Below, in pieces: positions 6,360 through 11,744 of a DNA stretch of 11,744 nt. Both the position numbers and the translations under genes were made by a program. The number at the start of each line of letters is the position of its first letter. Within the stretch, counting starts at the first letter, position 1. A model generated the notes under the pieces. The model did no database searches. It was not told the origin of the DNA and saw only the letters and a list, made by a program, of their open reading frames with translations. The stretch is from Actinomycetota bacterium. Lineage in GTDB: Bacteria > Actinomycetota > Acidimicrobiia > Acidimicrobiales > Iamiaceae. Location: the NCBI GenBank assembly GCA_017882935.1, contig JADGOP010000028.1, forward strand, positions 1 through 11,744. Direction: 5' to 3'.

Positions 6360-7661
6360 CTGAGCACGTTCACCACCGCAGCTGCAGCCGCCCTCCCGGG
6401 AGCCGACTGGTTGCGTGACCGTCGTGTCGCGGCGGCCGAGCGGTGGACCACGGCAGCGCTGCCCACCTCGGCGGAGGAGGTGTGGCGCTACAGCCGCATC
6501 GACGAGCTCGACCTCGACGACTTCGCCCTCGCCACGCCGTCCGACCCCGCGACGCCGGTCGACGGTGCGCTCACCGACGTGTCCGAGTGGGCCTCCGGTG
6601 GCGCAGCCGCAACCGTGGTGCTGGTCGACGACCGGGTGGTGTCGCTCGACGTGTCACCTGCGGCCGCCGCGGCCGGACTGGTGATCAGCGACCTGTCGTC
6701 CGACACGTCAGTCGACCCGGCCGATGCCGGTCTGGCCGAGGCCGGCGACGCGCCCGACCTCTTCGCCACCCTCAACGACGCCTTCTCCCCGTCGCCCATC
6801 GTGGTGCGCACGCCGGTGTCCGCCGAGATCGAGGGCACCGTCCACGTGGTGCGCCTCGCCACCGTCGCCGGCGGCGCCTCGTTCGGCCGGCTGGTGGTGC
6901 ACGTGGGCCGCAACAGCCGCCTGGCCGTCGTCGAGCACCACCGCTCCACCGACGTCCATGCGCTGACCGTGCCCTACACCGAGCTGCGCGTCGCCAACGA
7001 TGCCCGCTTGCATTACCTGGCGGTGAACGACCTCGGTCCGCAGGTGTGGCAGGTGGCCGACCTCGTGAGCCGGGTCGAGCAGGGCGGGTCGCTCATCGCC
7101 GCCGCGGCGGGGTTCGGTGGCGACTACACCCGGCTGCGGTCCGACTGCCGCCTCACGGGGCGCGGCTCGTCGGGCGACCTGCTGGCCATCTACTTCGGCG
7201 ACGGCGACCAGATGCTCGACTACCGCACGTTCCAGGACCACCGGGCGCCCGACACCACGTCCGACCTGTTGTTCAAGGGCGCCGTCGGTGGCCGCTCGCG
7301 GTCGGTGTACACGGGCCTCATCCGCGTGCGGAAGGAGGGCACCAACACCAACGCCAACCAGACCAACCGCAACCTCAAGCTCTCCGACGAGGCGTGGGCC
7401 GAGTCGGTGCCCAACCTCGAGATCGAGACGAACGACGTGAAGTGCAGCCACGCCTCCGCGGTGGGGCCCATCGACGAGGAGCAGCGCTTCTACCTCGAGA
7501 GCCGGGGGGTGATGCCGGCCGACGCCGAGCGTCTGGTCCTCACCGGCTTCTTCGAGGAGGTCATCGCCCGCCTGCCCATCGCTGGCGCGGCCGAGCCGCT
7601 GCGACGACGGGTGCGCGACAAGGTGGCGCGCCGCATCGGCGCCGGTGAGGTGAACGCATGA
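6360..7661 (+). CDS. sufD: SufD, Fe-S cluster assembly scaffold subunit
   Basis: The product belongs to the SufB/SufD family. The C-terminal half holds its hallmarks: GGRSRSVYTGLIRV, NTNANQTNRNLKLS, PNLEIETNDVKCSHASAVGPIDEEQRFYLESRG, then an arginine-rich end. KCSH with xVGxID, and a length near 430, favour SufD over SufB, whose equivalent motif reads more like EHEAT. SufD joins SufB and the SufC ATPase to build clusters in the cytosol. Start choice is unusual. The reading STFTTAAAAALPGADWLRDRR looks like a genuine SufD N-terminus and runs back to CTG 6360, which has AGAGG (6348-6352) 7 bases upstream, and no ATG, GTG or TTG lies between there and the in-frame stop at 6300-6302. The conventional alternative is TTG 6411 (416 residues), preceded by GGGAG. 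CTG gives 433 residues. The TGA overlaps the next gene's ATG as ATGA. sufB is not adjacent. Confidence 0.92.
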   Translation: MSTFTTAAAAALPGADWLRDRRVAAAERWTTAALPTSAEEVWRYSRIDELDLDDFALATPSDPATPVDGALTDVSEWASGGAAATVVLVDDRVVSLDVSPAAAAAGLVISDLSSDTSVDPADAGLAEAGDAPDLFATLNDAFSPSPIVVRTPVSAEIEGTVHVVRLATVAGGASFGRLVVHVGRNSRLAVVEHHRSTDVHALTVPYTELRVANDARLHYLAVNDLGPQVWQVADLVSRVEQGGSLIAAAAGFGGDYTRLRSDCRLTGRGSSGDLLAIYFGDGDQMLDYRTFQDHRAPDTTSDLLFKGAVGGRSRSVYTGLIRVRKEGTNTNANQTNRNLKLSDEAWAESVPNLEIETNDVKCSHASAVGPIDEEQRFYLESRGVMPADAERLVLTGFFEEVIARLPIAGAAEPLRRRVRDKVARRIGAGEVNA

Positions 7662-8011
7662 GCGACCAGGTGAGTGAGCCCGTGAGGGGGCTCGCGGCGA
7701 ACCAGCACCGGTTGTGCGCCGTCGACGACGTGCCGCCCGGCGAGGCGCGCGCCTTCGTGGTGGGCAAGGAGCACATCGCGCTGGTGCGCATCGACGAGCG
7801 CTTCTACGCCATCGGCGACATCTGCTCGCACCAGCGCATCTCCCTGTCCGAGGGAGACGTGCACCCCGACACCTGCGAGCTCGAGTGCTGGAAGCACGGC
7901 TCCACCTTCTCGCTGGTCACGGGCGAGCCGAGCACCCTCCCGGCCACCAAGGCCGTGGCGGTGTACCCGGTCGACCTGGTCGACGACGGCGTCGTGGTGA
8001 CGATCCGATGA
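7658..8011 (+). CDS. Rieske-type [2Fe-2S] ferredoxin of the suf cluster
   Basis: The 117-residue protein is a small, soluble Rieske domain with no membrane anchor. The cluster ligands are C56-S-H58 and C77-W-K-H80, separated by 18 residues, followed by G81 and F84, as in ferredoxin subunits of non-haem oxygenases. The N-terminus is short (LCAVDDVPPGEARAFVVGKEHIALVRIDERFYAIGDICSH). Its ATG overlaps the sufD stop as ATGA, and GGTGAGG lies just upstream, so it is almost certainly co-translated with sufD. Proteins of this type commonly sit inside actinobacterial suf operons, where they are thought to supply electrons or serve as a cluster recipient. The role here is inferred from position. No oxygenase gene is nearby. 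Confidence 0.92.
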   Translation: MSDQVSEPVRGLAANQHRLCAVDDVPPGEARAFVVGKEHIALVRIDERFYAIGDICSHQRISLSEGDVHPDTCELECWKHGSTFSLVTGEPSTLPATKAVAVYPVDLVDDGVVVTIR

Positions 8012-8139
8012 GCGAGCCGAAGGCGAGCGAACCAATGAGCACAGTGCACTTCTGCGGAGCGAAGCGGAGCAGCGCTCATCGCCGAACCGGAACGCGCTCG
8101 GATGCAAGTGGTCCACCGATGAGCGCGGGCCGGCGATGA
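8008..8139 (+). repeat. Repetitive spacer between ferredoxin and sufC with repeated ATGAGC words (also a 43-codon frame)
   Basis: ATGAGC occurs at 8008, 8035, 8119 and 8136, and its reverse GCTCAT at 8074-8079. GCGCTCATCG (8072-8081) and CGATGAGCGC (8117-8126) form a perfect 10-bp inverted repeat. Two similar blocks follow a GAGC-GAAG-GAGC pattern (8012-8028 and 8054-8070). The last ATGAGCGAGC is the sufC start, and an identical ten bases cross the ferredoxin stop. A 43-codon frame (8008-8139) begins as ATGA on the ferredoxin stop and ends as ATGA on the sufC start. Its product is low-complexity and basic (MSEPKASEPMST...), so I treat it as repeat DNA that happens to keep ribosomes engaged rather than as a protein gene. 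Confidence 0.5.
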
Positions 8140-8981
8140 GCGAGCTGGTTATCGAAGGTTTGCGGGCCGAGGCCGGGGGCCGCGAGATCCTGCGCGGCGT
8201 CACGCTGACAGTGCGCTCCGGCGAGGTGCACGCGGTGATGGGCCCGAACGGGTCCGGCAAGTCCACGCTGTCGCACGTGCTCATGGGACGGCCCGGCTAC
8301 ACCGTCACCGGCGGGTCGGTGACCCTCGACGGGGTCGACGTGCTGGCCATGGCGGCGTGGGAGCGGGCCCAGGCGGGCCTCTTCCTGGCCATGCAGTACC
8401 CCACCGAGGTCCCGGGCGTGTCGTTGCAGGACGCGCTCGCGGCAGCGTTCACGGCCGCCGGTCGCGACGTCGCCGAGGTACCCGGGCTGGTGCTGGCCGA
8501 AGCCGGCCGCATCGGGTTCGACGAGCGCTTCCTGACCCGTCCGCTCAACGTCGACCTCTCGGGCGGCGAGAAGAAGCGCAACGAGACCCTGCAGCTCGGT
8601 GTGCTGCGCCCCAAGTTCGCGGTCCTCGACGAGCTCGACTCGGGACTCGACGTCGACGCCCTGCGGGCCTGCGCCCGCCGCATCGAGCAGGCCACGGCCG
8701 AGACCGGTCTCGGGGTGCTGGCCATCACCCACTACCGCCGCCTCCTCGACGAGCTGAAGTCCGACGTCGTCCACGTGTTCGTGAAGGGCGAGATCGTCGC
8801 CAGCGGGGGCGCCGAGCTGGCCGACGAGCTCGAGGACACCGGCTACGCCGGGTACGGCGCCGAGGAAGCCGAGGTCGAAGGCGTGGTCGACCCGTTCGCC
8901 GATCCCTTCGCCGATCCGCTCGGGTCGACGGGCCGTCCCGAGATCGAGGACCCCTTCGGCGGTCCCGGCTCGATCGGGTAG
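8136..8981 (+). CDS. sufC: SufC, Fe-S assembly ATPase with an extended acidic tail
   Basis: The 281-residue ABC-type ATPase is soluble and works with SufB and SufD. Walker A is GPNGSGKST (36-44), the Q-loop is Q87 in LAMQYP, the signature is LSGGEKKRNE (141-150), Walker B is FAVLDE (161-166), the D-loop is SGLD (169-172) and the switch His is H199 in ITHYRRLL. LSGGEKKRNE and ELDSGLD are specific to SufC. The usual SufC ends near residue 245-255. Here about 40 more residues follow, acidic and repetitive: VVDPFADPFADPLG, then EDPFGGPGS. The start is ATG 8136, at the end of the repetitive spacer, with only a weak ribosome-binding site, so coupling to upstream translation is likely. sufS and sufU do not follow; an exporter does. 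Confidence 0.95.
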   Translation: MSELVIEGLRAEAGGREILRGVTLTVRSGEVHAVMGPNGSGKSTLSHVLMGRPGYTVTGGSVTLDGVDVLAMAAWERAQAGLFLAMQYPTEVPGVSLQDALAAAFTAAGRDVAEVPGLVLAEAGRIGFDERFLTRPLNVDLSGGEKKRNETLQLGVLRPKFAVLDELDSGLDVDALRACARRIEQATAETGLGVLAITHYRRLLDELKSDVVHVFVKGEIVASGGAELADELEDTGYAGYGAEEAEVEGVVDPFADPFADPLGSTGRPEIEDPFGGPGSIG

Positions 8982-8998
8982 ACCGACCGGCGGGCGGG

Positions 8999-9040
8999 GT
9001 GAGCACGGCGAGATGACCACGGCGAGATGACCACGGCGAT
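8999..9040 (+). repeat. Three tandem 14-base copies of a start-codon segment
   Basis: GTGAGCACGGCGAG (8999-9012), ATGACCACGGCGAG (9013-9026) and ATGACCACGGCGAT (9027-9040) follow head to tail. Each contains a potential start. Only the third opens a long frame; the first two read five codons (M-S-T-A-R and M-T-T-A-R) and stop at TGA. The third is the ATPase start. Confidence 0.8.
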
Positions 9041-9932
9041 CGAGGTGCGCGGGCTGCGCAAGGCGTACGGCGACGTCGAGGCGGTGCGCGGCATCGACCT
9101 GTCGGTGCAGACGGGCGAGTGCGTGGCGGTGCTCGGCCCGAACGGTGCGGGCAAGACCACCATGGTGGAGATCCTCGAGGGCTTCCGGCTCCGCGACGCG
9201 GGCGAGGTGGCGGTGCTCGGCGTCGACCCCGCGCACGGCGGTCGGCGCCTCCGCGAGCGCATCGGCATCGTGCTCCAGGAGTGTGGTGTCGAGCGCTTCC
9301 TCACGGTGGCCGAGCTGGTCCGCCTCCACGCCGGCTACTACCCGCATCCCCTCGACCCCGACGAGGTGCTCGAGCTGGTGGGGCTCGGCGAGAAGGCGGG
9401 GTCGAAGGTCCGCACGCTGTCGGGCGGCCAGCAGCGGCGCGTCGACCTCGCGCTGGGCCTCATCGGCGACCCCGAGCTGATCTTCCTCGACGAGCCGACA
9501 ACCGGCTTCGACCCCACCGCGCGACGCGCGGCCTGGTCGATCGTCGAGAGCCTGCGCGCGCTCGGCAAGACGGTGCTCCTCACCACCCACTACATGGACG
9601 AGGCCCAGAACCTGGCCGACCGCGTCGTCGTGGTCGCACGCGGCCGCGTCGTCGCCGAGGGCGCGCCCGACGAGATCGGTGGCCGGGGCGACGCCGAGGC
9701 GCACGTGCGCTTCCTGTTGCCGCCCGGCGTGGCCATCGCCGACCTGCCGGTGCCCGTCGAGGCCGAGGGCGAAGCCGTGGTCACCCGCACCGCCGACCCC
9801 ACGGCACTGCTGCACACGCTCACCGGATGGGCGCTCGAGCGCGGCCTCCAGCTCCCCAGCCTCACCGTGAGCCGCCCCACCCTCGAAGACGTCTACCTCG
9901 AGCTCACGGCCGACGTCGAGGAGACGTCATGA
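9027..9932 (+). CDS. ABC-2 type transporter ATP-binding subunit
   Basis: The 301-residue protein is of the CcmA/DrrA class. Walker A is GPNGAGKTT (37-45), the signature is LSGGQQRR (131-138), Walker B is LIFLDEPTTG (151-160) and the switch His is H188 in TTHYMDEAQNLADR. A C-terminal domain of about 90 residues (from about 215) ends in SRPTLEDVYLELTA, typical of ATPases partnered with ABC-2 permeases. It energises export across the cytoplasmic membrane, with the next gene as membrane partner: their ATGA overlap shows the pairing. The start is ATG 9027, the only one of three repeated start copies that gives an open frame. The ribosome-binding site directly before it is poor. ABC-2 genes next to suf genes recur in actinobacteria, for example Rv1457c-Rv1458c beside the mycobacterial suf operon. 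The substrate is unknown. Confidence 0.94.
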   Translation: MTTAIEVRGLRKAYGDVEAVRGIDLSVQTGECVAVLGPNGAGKTTMVEILEGFRLRDAGEVAVLGVDPAHGGRRLRERIGIVLQECGVERFLTVAELVRLHAGYYPHPLDPDEVLELVGLGEKAGSKVRTLSGGQQRRVDLALGLIGDPELIFLDEPTTGFDPTARRAAWSIVESLRALGKTVLLTTHYMDEAQNLADRVVVVARGRVVAEGAPDEIGGRGDAEAHVRFLLPPGVAIADLPVPVEAEGEAVVTRTADPTALLHTLTGWALERGLQLPSLTVSRPTLEDVYLELTADVEETS

Positions 9933-10759
9933 AGGCCGAGACCTCCCACCGCGACCTGCCGCTGGTCGGTCGTCAGGTCGTCGCCGAGCAGAAGATGTTC
10001 TGGCGCAACCCGGCCGCGGCCGGCTTCACCATCATCTTCCCGCTGTTCTTCCTGATCATCTTCAGCCTCCTCAACGGCACCGGCAACATCGCGCTGCCGT
10101 CGGGCATCGTGGTGCGCTTCACCTCGTACTACATCGCCGGCATCATCGTGTTCGCCGCGGTGAGCGCCTGCTTCACCAACCTCGCCATCAACCTCACGAT
10201 GCGCCGCGACGACGGCACGCTGAAGCGCAAGCGCAGCACACCCCTGCCCGCGTGGGCGCTGTTCGCCGGGCTGCTGGGGAGCCAGCTCATCGTCACGGTG
10301 CTGATGGCCCTGTTCACCACCGCGTTGAGCATGGTGTTCTTCCACGTCGAGCCGCCGCAACACCTCCTCGAGTTCCTCGGTGTGGTGCTGCTGAGCGCGG
10401 CGACGCTCTGCTCGCTCGGCGTGGCCATCACCGCGCTCATCCCCAACCAGGACGCGGCGCCGGCCGTCGTCAACATCATCGCCTTCCCGTTGCTGTTCCT
10501 GTCGGGGCTGTTCTTCCCCGTCGGCAGGGGCACGCTCCACGACATCGCGCAGTGGTTGCCGCTGACGCGCATGCAGCACGCCATCTTCGACTCGTTCGCC
10601 CCGGCGGTGCGGCACTGCCCGGCGGTGCGCGGGTGCACCGCGCCGGTGCTGCACTCCTCGGGCCCCATGGCCGCCGACATCGCCGTCATCCTCGTCTGGC
10701 TGGCCATCGGCACCCTGGTGTCGCTGCGCACCTTCCGCTGGGTCAAGAAGGGCGAGTAG
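9929..10759 (+). CDS. ABC-2 type transporter permease subunit
   Basis: The 276-residue membrane protein has six likely helices at about 32-50, 66-88, 110-135, 146-170, 178-198 and 249-268. An amphipathic N-terminus (RQVVAEQKMFWRNP) precedes the first helix. The cytoplasmic loop after helix 2 carries the family motif RRDDGTLKRKRSTPLP (92-107), and FPLLFLSGLFFP (186-197) is the typical helix-5 segment. It forms a homodimeric pore powered by the ATPase encoded just upstream, overlapping it by ATGA. The loop between helices 5 and 6 has a Cys pair (C230, C236 in CPAVRGC) that could form a disulfide outside the membrane. The exported substrate is unknown. The gene ends the plus-strand run, 45 bases before the stop of the convergent SDR gene. 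Confidence 0.93.
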   Translation: MKAETSHRDLPLVGRQVVAEQKMFWRNPAAAGFTIIFPLFFLIIFSLLNGTGNIALPSGIVVRFTSYYIAGIIVFAAVSACFTNLAINLTMRRDDGTLKRKRSTPLPAWALFAGLLGSQLIVTVLMALFTTALSMVFFHVEPPQHLLEFLGVVLLSAATLCSLGVAITALIPNQDAAPAVVNIIAFPLLFLSGLFFPVGRGTLHDIAQWLPLTRMQHAIFDSFAPAVRHCPAVRGCTAPVLHSSGPMAADIAVILVWLAIGTLVSLRTFRWVKKGE

Positions 10760-10765
10760 ACGCCC

Positions 10766-10778
10766 GCGGCGAAGCCGC
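10766..10778. terminator. Possible bidirectional terminator hairpin
   Basis: GCGGC-GAA-GCCGC forms a 5-bp GC stem with a 3-base loop, 6 bases after the permease stop and in the 45-base gap between convergent genes. It has no T-run on either strand, so termination is only plausible from position. Confidence 0.3.
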
Positions 10779-10804
10779 CGCTGATCGCTCGACCGGCCTC
10801 GGCG

Positions 10805-11599
10805 CTACCAGGTGAGGCCGAGGGTCTCCCGCATGGCGGCCTCGAAGGCGTCGTCGTCGAGCTGCTTGCGCACCGCGGTCACCATGAGCGCGTCCTCGCC
10901 AACCGGCAGGCGCGTGGGTGGGTCGTCGGCCTCCACGACGTCGGCGATGGCGCGTGCCACGACATCGGCGCCCGGCCGGGGACCGCCGAGGAGCCGCTCG
11001 TCGGCGCCGTCCCACTGGCGGCGCAGCCCCTCGTAGGGGGTGCCGTCGATGGGGACCGGCGTCTTCTTCTCTCGCATGGCCGTGGCGAAGTAGCCCGGCT
11101 GAACCACCACCACCCGCACGCCGAAGTGCCCGATCTCGAGGCGCAGCGAGTCGCTGATGGCCTCGAGCGCGTGCTTCGTGGCCGAGTAGATGCCGCCGAG
11201 CGGCGACGACACCACGCCCTCGACCGAGGACACGTTCACGATGAGCCCCGCACCGCGCTCGCGCATGCCGGGAGCGAACGCGCCGATGGTGCGGAGCACG
11301 CCGAAGACGTTGGTCTCGAACAGGCGACGGGCTTCGTCGAGCGGGTAGCTCTCGATGGCACCCCGTGCCGACACGCCGGCGTTGTTCACCAGCACGTCGA
11401 TCTCGCCGACGGCCGCGGCGACCGCGGCCACCGAGGCGTCGTCGACCACGTCGAGCGCCAGCCGCTCGGCCACGTCGAGGCTGTCGAGCGATGCGGCGTC
11501 GCGGGCGGTGGCGATCACGTGGTGCCCCCGGTCGGCGAGCTCGGACGCGGCGCCGCGCCCGATCCCGGTGGAGCAGCCGGTGATGAGGATCCGTGCCAT
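10805..11599 (-). CDS. Short-chain dehydrogenase/reductase (classical SDR)
   Basis: The 264-residue protein has a Rossmann fold with cofactor motif TGCSTGIG (7-14), NNAG (72-75), N98 in ETNVFG, and a catalytic Ser-Tyr-Lys set: S125 in NVSSVEG, Y138 and K142 in YSATK. PGYFATAM (168-175) follows. T-A-R at 31-33 after the second strand suggests NADP(H) preference, which is an inference. The start is ATG 11599-11597, directly before RILITG. A GTG four codons upstream is an alternative, and no strong ribosome-binding site is visible. It would oxidise or reduce a hydroxyl or carbonyl group in the cytosol, but the substrate cannot be told. It converges on the exporter operon and probably has no functional tie to it. 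Confidence 0.93.
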   Translation of the reverse strand: MARILITGCSTGIGRGAASELADRGHHVIATARDAASLDSLDVAERLALDVVDDASVAAVAAAVGEIDVLVNNAGVSARGAIESYPLDEARRLFETNVFGVLRTIGAFAPGMRERGAGLIVNVSSVEGVVSSPLGGIYSATKHALEAISDSLRLEIGHFGVRVVVVQPGYFATAMREKKTPVPIDGTPYEGLRRQWDGADERLLGGPRPGADVVARAIADVVEADDPPTRLPVGEDALMVTAVRKQLDDDAFEAAMRETLGLTW

Positions 11600-11736
11600 G
11601 GGTGGCGACACTACGGGCGTGGGCAATCCCGTGAGCGGCCCGCTCCGTAGGAACGGCAGCGGCGCCCGCGCGAGCATCCGGAGCCGGCCCGAGTAGACCA
11701 GAACCGGGACCCGCGGTCCGGGCACCAGGAGGCACC
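11600..11736. other. Non-coding right flank with a small hairpin
   Basis: No gene fits here. GGACC-CGC-GGTCC (11707-11719) is a perfect 5-bp stem, extended by two pairs beyond a G-G mismatch. The promoter of the SDR gene should lie in this stretch on the minus strand, but I cannot point to clear elements. Confidence 0.4.
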
Positions 11737-11744
11737 GTGGCAGC
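11737..11744 (+). CDS. Possible start of a further gene at the right edge
   Basis: AGGAGG (11727-11732) is followed after four bases by GTG at 11737. Only GTGGCAGC is visible, so the call rests on the ribosome-binding site. The 4-base spacer is short. Confidence 0.25.

Noticed and set aside
4190..6466. 758-codon open frame on the minus strand containing the TMEM175-like gene
   Set aside because: Only the last 236 codons look like protein. The rest lies antisense to the Coq4-like gene and sufD and has the biased, charged composition of GC-rich shadow frames.
8008..8139. 43-codon gene between ferredoxin and sufC
   Set aside because: The ATGA overlaps are attractive, but the product is low-complexity and the DNA is made of repeated words; reported as a repeat instead.
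9013..9030. ATG 9013 as the ABC ATPase start
   Set aside because: It reads only M-T-T-A-R before TGA; the third copy at 9027 is the open one.
8076..9815. 579-codon minus-strand frame opposite sufC and the ABC ATPase
   Set aside because: Both opposing genes carry complete ATPase motif sets, and this frame has none.
11690..11726. tRNA-like 3' end (GGTCCGGGCACCA)
   Set aside because: No T-arm GTTCGA, anticodon arm or matching 5' acceptor strand is present; it is just a small hairpin followed by CACCA.
1..11744. CRISPR array, insertion sequence, phage or defence system
   Set aside because: No regularly spaced repeats, transposase, integrase, nuclease or attachment-site duplication is visible on either strand.

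Overview
This is a very GC-rich window with densely packed genes, many GTG starts and frequent 4-base start/stop overlaps. That composition, and a suf cluster carrying a Rieske-type ferredoxin between sufD and sufC, point to an actinobacterium. Acidimicrobiia is my best guess, but that placement is an inference. There are no rRNA or tRNA genes, insertion sequences or CRISPR arrays. No stretch longer than about 300 bases lacks a gene.

Left part, minus strand (1-3733): two tandem paralogous membrane acyltransferases. Each has an N-terminal acyltransferase-3 domain of about ten helices and a C-terminal SGNH-like domain. They overlap by a GTGA junction. The upstream copy (1799-3733) is complete, and the downstream copy runs off the left edge. 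They probably O-acylate a cell-surface glycan or lipid. A short divergent region then leads to a small four-cysteine protein on the plus strand (3830-4180). A TMEM175-family potassium-channel-like protein (4190-4900, minus) converges on it.

Middle (4976-6139, plus): a 387-residue protein whose C-terminal half carries the Coq4 signature HDxxH-x11-E, behind a helical N-terminal half that loosely recalls TerB-like domains. This is unexpected if the host uses menaquinone. A 220-base non-coding region follows, with a plausible promoter, a hairpin over its -35 and a long inverted repeat, just ahead of a Fe-S assembly cluster.

Right part, plus strand (6360-10759): sufD, a Rieske ferredoxin and sufC, then an ABC-2 type exporter (ATPase and permease). 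The sufD-ferredoxin junction and the ATPase-permease junction are ATGA overlaps. The ferredoxin-sufC spacer is an odd 124-base segment of repeated ATGAGC words, and the sufC-ATPase spacer holds three tandem 14-base copies of the start region. sufB, sufS and sufU are not in the window. An SDR-family dehydrogenase (10805-11599, minus) converges on the exporter, and the last 145 bases are mostly non-coding.

I do not see a convincing undescribed defence or mobile system. The strongest unusual signals are the Coq4-like protein, the suf leader structures and the repeated start-codon spacers.
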